Shown here in pieces: positions 47,086 to 56,967 of a stretch of DNA of 64,000 nucleotides. The position numbers and the translations under genes were made by a program. The notes beneath the pieces were generated by a model that saw only the letters and a program-made list of their open reading frames with translations, was not told the DNA's origin and did not search any database. Source of the DNA: Bipolaris cookei (taxonomy: Eukaryota; Ascomycota; Dothideomycetes; Pleosporales; Pleosporaceae). Location: positions 124,001 through 188,000 of the forward strand of contig NRSV01000021.1 of assembly GCA_002286855.1 (NCBI GenBank), read 5' to 3'. The first letter of the stretch is position 1, and each line of letters starts with the position of its first letter.

Positions 47086-48053
47086 GCTAGGCATGTGTGT
47101 GTTTGAGGACTGTGTATAGATTACATGGGAAATAGCGGATACGAAGTTTCTTTTGGCTAAGATAAAGTTTTGAAACAGTTGAGAGTATGAAGACGCTTTT
47201 CTACGCATCCTTTGTATCGTGAATATGAATGTTGTCAAGGTGGTTTACTATCATGCAGCCGTTTGTTTTCTGTCTTTTCCGAGGTCTGGTTTTCTTGGTC
47301 AATGGAATTATTGCCGACTGAGGTGCTGATAGTATGTGGAGATTTGTTTGTATATGACTGGGATGACGAGCTGGAGTCTCGCAAGTCTGGGATTAGTGGT
47401 AAGTGGAGATGGAAGTATTATTAGCCAAACGAACTGAGTAGGTGGTTACCTGGATTTTCAAAGTGTAGTTAGTAGTATTAAGATTAAAGTCTGGGTCCAC
47501 TTTTGTTAAGTTTTCACGGAGGAGGTGTGATATTAGGGGGGAGACAGAATAACTATCGTATGACTGCATGCTTGAGGTTCTGTGGAGGGAATCTCGTATT
47601 GTTTGATGGGGCGTCTCAATCTCGCCAGCTTATCGGCTCACAGGCGTCGGCCACGTCAGCATGAACAAGTCTACCTTGTTGTTTTGTCGTAGTTCTTGTG
47701 CCATGCTGCTTATAGTTCTCTGGGTTTGGTGCTAGATCAGATGTCGCTTTGTAATCACCGCGAGGAGTGACTGTCGTACCACTATGCTCTTTACTTGACA
47801 AGCGTTTTCCTATTACGAAATATTTCGAATTTAGGATAAGGGGCGGATATCAGTCTAAAAGATCTCTGCACATGTATCCAAAAAGGGCATATGCCACGCT
47901 ATCAACAGCAGCAAAATAACATGAAAAATTCAAACACGCATATCTATACCTCTTGCCGTATTCAACCCCCCTTACAAACACGCATCCCCCTTCTTCCACA
48001 CCTCCGCCGTTCTCGCCCCCGTAACCCCATCCTGGATATCCCCATCTTTGAAA
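47086..48053. other. Interval 3' of UGGT, start of a repeat island
   Basis: Nearly 1 kb, AT-rich, with no intact gene. A 61-codon minus-strand frame at 47616-47801 has no recognised motif. Confidence 0.4.
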
Positions 48054-48173
48054 ATGCTAAAACTAGAGGCAGCTTCAGTGTGCGGCCACAAGCAAGTAGT
48101 CGAAATGCTTCTCGATGCAGGTGCTCTTTACTCAGAGTCGTCTGACAGCGATAGCGACGACGACGACTCCTAG
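48054..48173 (+). pseudogene. Ankyrin-repeat C-terminal fragment
   Basis: An open frame of 39 codons ending at TAG 48171-48173 contains LEAASVCGHKQVVEMLLDAGA, one ankyrin repeat as found at the ends of fungal ankyrin/NLR-type proteins, then an acidic Ser-Asp tail. No upstream repeats or start are found. It is probably a remnant. Confidence 0.5.
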
Positions 48174-48230
48174 CATAAATATCACATATAAAATGAGTAG
48201 CTCGTCATTAAGAGTTTTCAAGTTATAGGC

Positions 48231-48987
48231 GTGTGGCCGATGAACGAAGACGCAGTGCTAAAACGCTTCAACAACCACCCACAACAACAAAGTGAAGACG
48301 CAGAAATTGGAGAGCATGGCAACGACGACAGCTGGCCTAAGCTGCGCAAACTTTTCGACGTTGCAGTTGCTAACAAGGCTAGAATTGAAGCTAAGCGGCT
48401 GTCGCAGGGCCTACACTCGCTACAGGTCAACAAGCTTCTTCGAGCTCAAAACGAGGAGTTACGACACGAACTCAACCTCATCAAGAAGCGTCCGACGCAG
48501 CTTACAAAACTAGCTACACAAGACGGCGACGACTAGCACAGTGGCGCTATGTTCTACAGTCCCAGGAAGCTTGCTAGGAAGCGCGCGCAAAGCTGCAGAA
48601 CTCGACGAAGCCGAGCAGCTGTGACTTTAAAAAAAAACTTGCGGTAGAGAGGTAAAGGCGACCGCAACAGTATACAAAGAGCAGCAGCAAGATGAGGCAA
48701 AGTTGGCTCGACAGTGTGCTGTTAAGGAGCGTGGCGAGGCGAAGGAAGCACAAGCTGAAGCGTTGGCTGCCGAACGAGCACTCAAAAAGCTGCAACGCGA
48801 CGCTGCAACCGCAGAAAAATCTGGCGATACAGCAAAAATATACAAGCGAAAAGCCTCACACAAAACTGCAAAAAATACGACAAAGCGTCGTTGTGTTACA
48901 GCTGCGCGAAGTCGTGTTGACGCTGCACCGCCGGCTGCGTCCCCACCACCACAAATCACTAAAAGCGGCCGCAACTCGTGGTTATAA
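48231..48987 (+). mobile_element. C-terminal remnant of a second DDE_1 (pogo-type) transposase
   Basis: The frame from 48231 reads VWPMNEDAVLKRF, then coiled-coil sequence with LHSLQVNKLLRAQNEELRHEL, then a TAG at 48534-48536. Beyond the stop, HSGAMFYSPRKL continues in the same frame. A frameshifted Ala/Glu/Lys-rich stretch follows (48703-48987, ending TKSGRN). This order, including the H-S-G-A-x-F-x-SPRK motif, is that of the C-terminal third of a fungal pogo/Tigger-like transposase family different from the one at 10.2 kb. The DNA-binding and catalytic parts are absent. Confidence 0.65.
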
Positions 48988-49224
48988 GCCAAATACAAGT
49001 AGTAGAAAAGATGCTCAAGTATTTATATATAGTAATACAACAGCTTTTCTTGCAATAATAGGTTCTGGGCGTGGCTCTACAGCTTCATTATTCTACTATC
49101 AATATATCGATGAGGTGGCTCGACCCGCGAACTGGCTCGTTTCGAGCACGGGCACGGTAGACCCGGCTCTTCCACGGAGATCTAGCAATGATTAAGTCCA
49201 AGGAATTAACACTAGATTTATATT

Positions 49225-49755
49225 TTGAAACTAAGGCGACATTGCGATATGGGCTCTTGGGCGGAACAGACAGATACGAAATTAGGATGTTATTTTTGCT
49301 ACAGACGACTCCTAGTGGTACAACGCAAGAGGATAGTGACAGCGCAAATGTTTGCGTATCCAGAAAAGCAGCACGACTGCCTGTACGAATCGATATATTA
49401 TTATGCTGGAGGAAAGACATGCGATGAATGCGAAATTGAGCAGGTAAGCAGAAATCTCTATATTCACCGTGGAACGATCGCATTTGGCAACAAGGTGATC
49501 CAGAATGGCCAAGTTGGAGACCAGATCGCCCAAAAATTAGGCGTAGCATGCTTTGAAATGGAAGTGGGCCGAATTGATGGACAGCTTTCCCTGTCTCGTC
49601 GTCCGCGGGTGTATATGCCGACTGTGCAGACCTGCACAGAAATGATTGATAGCAGCCATATGTATGCTGCAGCCAAAGCAGCAGCATCTGTCAAAGGCCA
49701 TCCCATCAATACACGATACTTACTTGGGTACGACTCGCACCTCAGCAGCATCTAA
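49225..49755 (+). pseudogene. Nucleoside-phosphorylase-domain (PNP_UDP) protein fragment, NLR-type relative
   Basis: One frame shows YESIYYYAGGKTCDECEIEQV followed by IHRGTIAFGNKVIQNGQV and LGVACFEMEV. In fungi these blocks belong to the PNP_UDP_1 domain at the N-terminus of NACHT/ankyrin or related proteins. The next conserved block (PCLVVRG) is in another frame, and the YAAAKAAA block returns to the first, so at least two frameshifts have accumulated. There is no proper start and no downstream NACHT or TPR domain. It runs into the 3' end of the cysteine-rich gene on the other strand. Confidence 0.6.
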
Positions 49756-50184
49756 CCTGACATGAGCCACACCTTGTCGTCCCATCTTCAACAACCTTGC
49801 AATTGGTCTAAAAAAACACGCAACTGGTCAGTCCAATAACCTCACACAGAACACACGGAAAGAGTAGCACTCCACTTACACAATTCCCCCGTCGACAATT
49901 CAAACCCCGACTCACACACGGATCCCCATACCCCTGCCCAATCAGCCACGCGCACGAATCTGCAGTCCCAGATACACAACCGGACCTCGCATCAACCTTT
50001 TCAAATCACACTTTTCGTCAGTCTCTCTCTTTCTCTTTTATATATGTATAGAAAAGATAAGGAAGGATAGATAGATAGATAGATAGTGACTTACAGCACC
50101 GAACCTTTGACAGGTAGTGGTATACGAGCACGCTGATGCAAGGGACGTGAGGCAGAATGCCGAAACGATATTCAACACCTTCAT
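49742..50184 (-). CDS. Small secreted cysteine-rich protein, candidate effector
   Basis: Three exons on the minus strand, 50095-50184, 49880-49996 and 49742-49807, all phase 0, giving 90 residues. No exon is long enough to stand out as an open frame on its own. The start MKVLNIVSAFCLTSLASA is a textbook signal peptide. The predicted mature part has about 72 residues with 12 cysteines, including a C-terminal GSCQVRCC just before TGA. Donors are GTAAGT in both introns (98 and 72 bp); acceptors are AAAAG and TTTTTAG. The 98-bp intron contains a (GATA)5 repeat. I recognise no family. Small size, secretion, even cysteine count and the transposon-rich setting suggest an effector or antimicrobial peptide, but that is inference. 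Expression evidence is absent. Confidence 0.78.
50066..50085. repeat. (GATA)5 microsatellite in intron 1 of the cysteine-rich gene
   Basis: Five perfect GATA units on the plus strand, inside the 98-bp intron 49997-50094. Confidence 0.9.
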
Positions 50185-50536
50185 TATATGTAGTCCGGAG
50201 AAAAAGAATAAAAGCCGTCAAATAGAAGGAATAAGTGGCTTTTCTCTTGGTTGCGGAATTGAACCTAAGAAAAAAAAAAGAGAGAGATAGTGAGTTTGGG
50301 AGAGTGATTTTGAGAGGAAGTCAGCAGAATAGAGGAATTCAATTTCATTATATAACAAGCTTGTATTTCTACTAAGTCCACACACATACACACCCCTACG
50401 CTGCTTACCTATCTTTAAAGTTTCCGAGAAAACAGAAGAAAAGGGGCTTACATCGTATCCAAGTCAGCACTAAAACTACTTTCGAACTAAGCCTACTATC
50501 TTAAATTAATTTCTAATGTGACTAAGTGGAACAAAT
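50185..50536. other. Upstream flank of the cysteine-rich gene
   Basis: About 350 bp, purine-rich and AT-rich. It is the presumed promoter of the minus-strand gene. No coding frame. Confidence 0.35.
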
Positions 50537-50739
50537 TGTCACAGTGTGACCGTACGCCTCCCATAACCGGCCCGAATGTTGCCGTACAGCGTGGCTAACG
50601 CCCGCTCGGGTCTATTCAGAATGTATTTATACCTGCTGTTCTGTTTCTGTACGTAGCTTAAAGAGCTACGTCTTGTAATCTATTCTATACCTGTTGTTTC
50701 CGAACCTGCCTAGTACCAACGCCCGTACGCACCCTGACA
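50537..50739. mobile_element. Probable short solo LTR (203 bp, family C)
   Basis: It begins TGTCA and ends TGACA, inverted TG...CA termini, with an internal TATTTATAC-like TATA region. The flanks CAAAT and CTAAC agree at only three of five positions, so the target-site duplication is weak. Confidence 0.45.
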
Positions 50740-51233
50740 CTAACAAGTAAAGGACCTCGGAAAAAGGAAAGAGAGGCAGAGAAGCTTGGCTGTTTTTATA
50801 CGGTGGTCTTGGGCTGTAAGTATGTACTTACTTTTATCTAATCTTGGGCCGAAGTTAGAGCGAGATGGGCAGTAGCCAAAGGCTGTTGGTCCGTGCCGAT
50901 TATTGGTGGAGAGGGGTCTTTGAGGGGGGCATGGGAAAGTGGTATGATAATGATCAGACTACGTAATAAATTATTAAGCTATGTCTTGAAAAAAGAATTT
51001 ATGAATGGATGCATCTATCTTTTATACACCGGTACGTTAGGTCTTCTCCTTCCTAATCTACTGAGCTGTTTGCACAAGTACACTATCGTGGATGAGTAAA
51101 GGGGGTGATTAGAGGGTAGTTTAGGAGACTGCGTTATTAGAACGCGTAATAGCATGGTCTGCACCCCAACGTATTGCACTTACAAGTCAGACACTCAAGC
51201 ACTGTCCTACTATCAGCACTAGTCCTCAGTGCT
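50740..51233. other. Non-coding interval between two LTRs
   Basis: About 490 bp without a gene. A 68-codon plus-strand frame at 50893-51099 has no motif. Confidence 0.35.
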
Positions 51234-51751
51234 TATTACACGGGGTCTGGATCTATACTTCTCTTGCCGAGTCCGCCACTATGGCCGGTGGGCTTTACGC
51301 TAGTGTTCCATGAGGTTTTTCTGGCGATCTTGTAGAGTGATGTAGACGAGAATAACGGCTGATAAACCTAATCTATATTGCTATAGACTTGCTGGTAACA
51401 ATCTTGTTAAGTAAATTAATTAGTAAGAAAGTACAATTTGAGTTGACCACAACGAGAGTAATAATGAAACCTATCCATCCTTATATCCTCATTGCTTCCG
51501 GTTCTGCCATCACTACCATGACGACTTAATCTTTGTTCTGCCTGATGTCTCCGATGGCTGCCATCACAGGATTGGTGTCATCACATACTAGCGTCTGATG
51601 GTTGTTTTGGCGTGGCGTCAGTCACGTGATCAGCGCCCCGCGTTGATCTTTACCTTCTGACGCAGACCTCTGTAGGCTCTGGTTTCCAACCGTGCCACTC
51701 ATAGTCCCTTGTCTGGCGTCAAGGAGAAAATCCTTCTTGTTACTTGTAACA
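51234..51751. mobile_element. Solo LTR (518 bp, family B, second copy)
   Basis: Aligns by eye along its whole length with the LTR at 21047-21556, for example the shared ATTGCTATAGACT, AGAAAGTACAATTTGAG and GCTTTACGCTAGTGTTCC segments. Its start is TATTACA instead of TGTTACA (a G to A change) and its end is TGTAACA. It is flanked by GTGCT on both sides (51229-51233 and 51752-51756), a perfect 5-bp target-site duplication. Confidence 0.9.
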
Positions 51752-52125
51752 GTGCTCTTCCCTCGTATCACATTACAAACAACACAAATAGTTTCGAGAT
51801 TTGAACATCTTGTTTGTGATTTGTTTAGAACATGGGTACTTCCACTTTTACATATTAGAGTACAATATAGCCTTGGCTCCATTGTAATCACATGCGGCAT
51901 ACTCTCAACATCTCAAGCCCCTCACTGATTTCTTTTATTCCTTCTCTTAACTGCGCAAGACTTCTTAGGCTCTGCTGTTCGTTTGGTAATTTGGCCACAT
52001 TTGCCTAGCTGCTAACCGTTCTATGCAGTAATTTGCATTTCGAAAAGATTGTGCCCCTCCTTTGACTTAATCTTTACCTCAGAAGAAAAGTGCAGCAAGC
52101 CAACTCCATGCAAGCTACCGTAAAT
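51752..52125. other. Interval between LTR and LSM12 3' end
   Basis: About 370 bp. No gene recognised. The part near 52126 is the LSM12 3' flank. Confidence 0.35.
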
Positions 52126-52987
52126 CTAGCCTCCTTTTCGTGAGGCATTGGGCACAGCAACCGGAGCGCGCGCTACTCCTGCTTGTGCTCCCTTCTTGCG
52201 CTGGTAGTAGTGCTCGACAATCTTGCGCACGTGCTTCTCAGCCTGCGCCTTGTCGGCGGGTGCTCGGATGCTGTCGAGTGTGTATGGCGATTGAATCAAA
52301 ACTGAGTCGCTAACTACAATCTGAGTGTCTGCCCAACGGGTCGGTAGTCTGTTCGCTTGCATGTCAGTCTGAGCCCCTGTATCGGTAGGCATTCACTGGA
52401 TATAACTCACGTCCTCGAGATAGCGTCGAATAGCTCCTGCGCTTCTGGACTAACGCCCTTGCCCTTTTGCGCATCTTTCTTCTTCATTTCGCGAATCGTC
52501 TGATCTTCACGGGCTTGCAGTGCCGCTAGGTCAACCTTGGATATGCTAGGGAGTGCTCCGTTGAAGCCTGCTGTGGACTCAGGTACCCGCTCGCCTGATC
52601 CGAGGATCTCAAAAGATTCAATGTGTGCGAAAGGGATAATGTGGTAGTCGCCTGGCTGGCTGAGAGCAGAGGCGGAGGGATTTGGTGGGGCAAGCGCAGT
52701 GTTAATAGCTATGGCGTGGGTAATATTGCAGGCCGTAAAGAGAGTGCCCTCGAGGACATTCTTACCGGGAGCGCATGTTATCTTGATGCTGCTGCTTGTC
52801 AGCATGCTCCCCAACGGCGCGATCTCTCCAGTTCGACGCTCATAGGGGCAAGCTGGGCTTACCGCGATCCCACGGCCTTGTACAGATTGGAATCGGCGTC
52901 AATGACGTCCTTGTTGGATGCGGTACCGGCCTTGAGGTTCGGTGTCGCAACCTTGCCCGCAATGCTGTTACGCTTGTTGTCCGCCAT
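52126..52987 (-). CDS. LSM12 family protein (Sm-like plus anticodon-binding domain)
   Basis: Three exons, 52863-52987, 52411-52794 and 52126-52348, giving 243 residues. The start MADNKRNSIAGKVA is followed, after splicing, by SIKITCAPGKNVLEGTLFTACNITHAIAIN, the Sm-like fold of LSM12. Then come YHIIPFAHIESFEILG and, in the C-terminal half, LPTRWADTQIVVSDSVLIQSPY and an amphipathic end (AEKHVRKIVEHYYQRKKG), the LSM12 anticodon-binding-like domain. Yeast Lsm12 associates with Pbp1 and Pbp4 in RNA-protein complexes and stress granules. The role here is inferred from family. The acceptor before exon 2 is a tandem AAGCAGCAG, so isoforms differing by one or two Ser are possible. Confidence 0.88.
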
Positions 52988-53615
52988 GGCGAACCAAGGG
53001 TCCTCTTTCGTCTTGCCAGGTGCACACGCTAAAGACCTAACGCCAAAGACTCATACAAGCAGTGAATATGCAATTCAAAGGAATGAAAGAAACGAAAAAG
53101 TAAGAGCGCGCGCGCGGCCAAGTGGTGGTGAGGCGCGGGCGTGTGGGGAGCTGTTGAAGCTCGAGGCCGACGCAGTGTGTTGTGGGTGTTGGGGGTAAAC
53201 TTTCCGCGCGCACGTTGCCAAGGCTTGCTCCGACGCGCTTCCTGATGCACCAATCACGCTGGGTGCGGCCTACTGCATGAATTTCCTCTATCTTTGTCCT
53301 AATTGATTGTCCGAGTTGATACCAAGTTGGCCCCGACTATGCAGTACCGTTATGTACTACTCTACTTCATGGCGGGGTGGCATTTCCAAGGGTACATGCT
53401 TAGACGATTCTACTTTGGGCTAGCGTCTCTAACAACATAGAACAAAGCATGGGCCAAAATAACCTCTTGCATTCATCAGGGCACAGGAGACATTGGACAT
53501 GTGAATCATTATTCATTCTGATATGTGCTATCTTGCTCTGCACATTTATTATTTTTTAATTGTGAACCCTAGGCAAGGTGGTGTGCTCTTGCAATAAAAG
53601 TTCTGCACGATATGC
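52988..53615. other. Interval between GND1 3' end and LSM12 start
   Basis: About 630 bp in tandem orientation. It contains the LSM12 promoter (GC-rich, 53090-53180) and the GND1 3' flank. No gene. Confidence 0.4.
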
Positions 53616-55684
53616 TTAAGCATTGTATGTCTGCAAAAAACATTAGTTTCTACAACCTGACTGATGCATTGATTCATAGAACTTACCGAGGCAGAGATGT
53701 TTCCACCCCTTCCGGTCCAGTTGACGTGGATATCCTCGCCCTGCTTGTATGTATCGTTGGCGTACTCGGGCTTGATCCTGAAGGTGTGTGCGCCAAAGTA
53801 ATCACGCTGCGCCTGCAGAAGGTTGGCGGGAAGGTCCTTGGTGCGGTATCCGTCGTAGAAGCTGAGCGCGGTGCTGAAAGCGGGAGTTGGGATACCCCAG
53901 AGAGCACCCTTGGAGACGACACTGTGATGCTATTAGCACTTTGTTCTACCAATTTCGTAATCAGACCACTCACTCTCTCCATCCAGCCTGAGCCTTGTGG
54001 ATAGCCTTGCTGAAGAATTCGTCGAAAAGCAGGTTCTCGAGTTCGGGGTTTTGGCGGTATCTAAAGATGGTTAGTCCACTGTACTGAAATTTACAGCTCG
54101 CTGGTGCTTACGCCTTGGTGATCTCCTTCAAGAAAACAGATCGGATGATGCAGCCACCGCGCCACATGAGGGCGATTTCTGGCTTGTTCAACTTCCACTT
54201 GTACTCCTTGGCGGCCTATGATAATATTAACCCAATTCTTCTGGCCGAGGTACCAATTCAACTTACATTCTGGATCAGCATGAAACCCTGAGCGTAAGAG
54301 ATGATCTTGGAGGCGTAAAGAGCCTGCTCGAGGTTGTCGATAAAAGCCTTGCGGTCACCTGTGAAGCTAGGGCTGGGGCCGTCCAAAAGACCAGCAGCAC
54401 GGCCACGCTCCTGCTTGAGGGAACTCAGGCAACGAGCGAAGACAGCCTCTCCGATCAAAGTGACGGGCATACCGAGGTCGAGAGCGTTGATGGCGGTCCA
54501 CTTGCCGGTACCCTTTTGACCAGCAGAGTCCAGGATCTTTTCAACAATGGCAGTGCCATCGTCGTCGTTCTTGTACATGATATCGCGGGTAATCTCGATC
54601 AGGAAAGAGTCGAGAACGCCCTTGTTCCATTGTGCGAAAACGTCGCCCATCTCCTTGTTGGACATGCCGAGACCGCGCTTCATGATATCATAGGCCTGGG
54701 TTTCCATCAGCCACAAATTTCTGTGCTGTTTCGTTGTTTTGGCTCACCTCGCAGATCAACTGCATGTCACCGTACTCGATACCGTTGTGAACCATCTTGA
54801 CATAGTGACCGGCACCCTCGTCACCGACCCATTGGCAGCAGGCCTCGCCGTCGGACTTTGCGGAGATGGATTGAAGGACATCCTAAGTGGCTGTCAGATA
54901 TGCCTCGTCAATTCTTGACAGACTCCCTACCTTGATGTAGGGCCAGGCCTCCTCGTTACCACCGGGCATGATACTAGGGCCGTAGCGAGCACCCTCCTCT
55001 CCTCCAGAGACACCAGTTCCGACGAATCGAATGCCCTTAGCCTTGAGGTAGTTGGTGCGGCGGTTGGTGTCGGGGTAGTGGGAGTTACCACCGTCGATGA
55101 TAATGTCGCCCTCCTCGGCACCTCCCTTGAGGAGAAGCTCGATGAAGTCATCGACAGGCTTGCCAGCCATGACGAGCATCATCATGCGGCGGGGCTTCTT
55201 GAGCTTGGCGACAAACTCCTCGATGGAGTGAGCGCCGACAATGGACTTGCCCTTGGCCTCTGTTTTAACTGTCAGTTTTGTTGGCAAGCAATTGAAATAC
55301 AAGATTTACCATCGTTCAGGAATCGGTCGACCTTGGCGACGCTGGCTGGATGTCAGTGAAGTCCCCAAGCGTGTGCATTTATAGTGCTTACGTTCTGTTG
55401 AAAGCAACGACCTGAGGACAAAGTTAGTTTTCTAAACTCGATGAGTTGCCAGGGCGTGTCTCATACCGTGAAACCGTGGTCGGCACTAGATTATGTCAGT
55501 ATTGCCTTGGTATCGTAGAGGGTGCGGTAAAAGACTTACGCGTTGAGGATCAAGTTCTGACCCATGACCTAGGACTGGTGTCAGTACATCTCGAGTTGTC
55601 CAAGATCTGAGACACGACAATGCATGATTGGAGTATACTCACGGCCAGGCCGATGAGGCCGAAGTCTCCGACAGCCTCAGTCAT
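53616..55684 (-). CDS. GND1: 6-phosphogluconate dehydrogenase, decarboxylating
   Basis: Twelve exons: 55643-55684, 55540-55568, 55467-55485, 55392-55411, 55310-55341, 54931-55259, 54748-54882, 54267-54695, 54112-54215, 53974-54060, 53687-53921 and 53616-53630. Together they give 491 residues (yeast Gnd1 has 489). Exons 2-5 are 29, 19, 20 and 32 nt, and the last exon is 15 nt coding TYNA and stop. The N-terminus gives FGLIGLAVMGQNLILNAADHGF, the NADP-binding Rossmann motif, and FNRT. Then come FVGTGVSGGEEGARYGPSIMPGG, the substrate-binding loop, KMVHNGIEYGDMQLICEAYD with the catalytic Lys, and RAAGLLDGP and YDGYR in the C-terminal helical domain. It oxidises 6-phosphogluconate to ribulose-5-phosphate, making NADPH in the cytosol. 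Confidence 0.96.
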
Positions 55685-56967
55685 GATTGCTTTTGTGGTG
55701 AAGAGACGTGTGTAGAGGTGTGGTTGGGTGGAGGGTGATGGCGGGGTAAAGTTGCAGCGACCGGGCTACAACAATCGAGGGCAATTGAAGCTTTTTGAGC
55801 AGGTGATTGTCAAGAGGAAGGAAGAGGGAGCTTGGTGGGGGTCTCTGAGATAATGTAGTCGCCGGAAAGACTTTGGAAACAAGCGGGGCAGGCTACCTAT
55901 TGCATCAATGGTGGCACGTCCCACCAGATCCCAGCATCACAGGTCATGGAGGAAAGCTTCGGCCGCGGCGGTAAGGCCAAATGCCCCGTAAGCGGCTCTT
56001 GCCAATTGCGCATGTTAGTACGGAGGAATTGGTTGCACTGCCCATTTGGCTGCGTTGCTGAACAAACACTGCTCATGCTTAGCAAGCAGCCTGCCGATGG
56101 GACCGCCCAGATGCGAGCAGACTGACGATGCCAGTGGCTGCGAACACGACGCCTCGCACAACATGCTCTCTCTCGCACGTACGGCAGCCGTGGGCAGACG
56201 GCCAGACACAGAAGGGAGCACGTGTAGATGCGGCTGCTTCAAGGCGCTCCATCTTTGCCTGCACACCATGACGCCGGCCCCTCCACCTCAGCCTTAACAC
56301 AGCATTACGGAACGAGGGGCAGCGTACAGGGATGATCGGACACGCTAGAGAGCAGGCACGGGCACCGGAAAGCGAGTGGCAGGGCAAGATTGCTAGGCTA
56401 AAGGCCGGTGGGGAGCGGGTCAAAGCAAATGTTGTCCGATGTGTGTTGTGCCTGCTTGGAGGTCCATCGCTAGTAGACAGCCACGGGCGGGAGAGTGGAT
56501 GGGATGATTTCAGTGTGGATGGCGGACGGGCTGAATGCCCCGATGGATGGCCGCACAGCCGCATACGTTGACAGACAGATAGTACGTACTTTGTGTAGTA
56601 AGTAGATAGGCCAGCACGTGACCCGGGGGTTTCGGGCCATGTCTGAGCCTGCGTCGTTCTTTCTCCGTCGCAGACGCAACAAATAACAACACCAAACGTC
56701 ACGCCGCGCCCCCATCACACGCCATCCCACGTAATTGCCAATTTGCACCGGCCCGCCCTTCCCTCCCACGCCCTTCAAACGCCGATCTCCGACGCCGCCC
56801 ACCATCTGCCCTGCCACCCGCTTTTTCACCATTTGCCTGTGCCACACCCTCTCAGCGGCATTAATTCCCACCATACAAACGCCCCTCACCATCACCATCG
56901 CCCTGGTCGAGTCACTACCTTGCTATCACCAGCCTAAACTCACCGCTCACTTTGCTGCCTAGACGCC
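55685..56967. other. Divergent interval, GND1 / RBM42-like gene
   Basis: About 1.28 kb, GC-rich on the right side. Overlapping open frames on both strands (for example 56079-56702 minus) are low-complexity chance frames. It contains both promoters. Confidence 0.4.

Noticed and set aside
56079..56702. 207-codon minus-strand frame upstream of the RBM42-like gene
   Set aside because: Composition is Cys/Arg/His-rich in a GC-rich promoter, with several overlapping frames on both strands and no motif.
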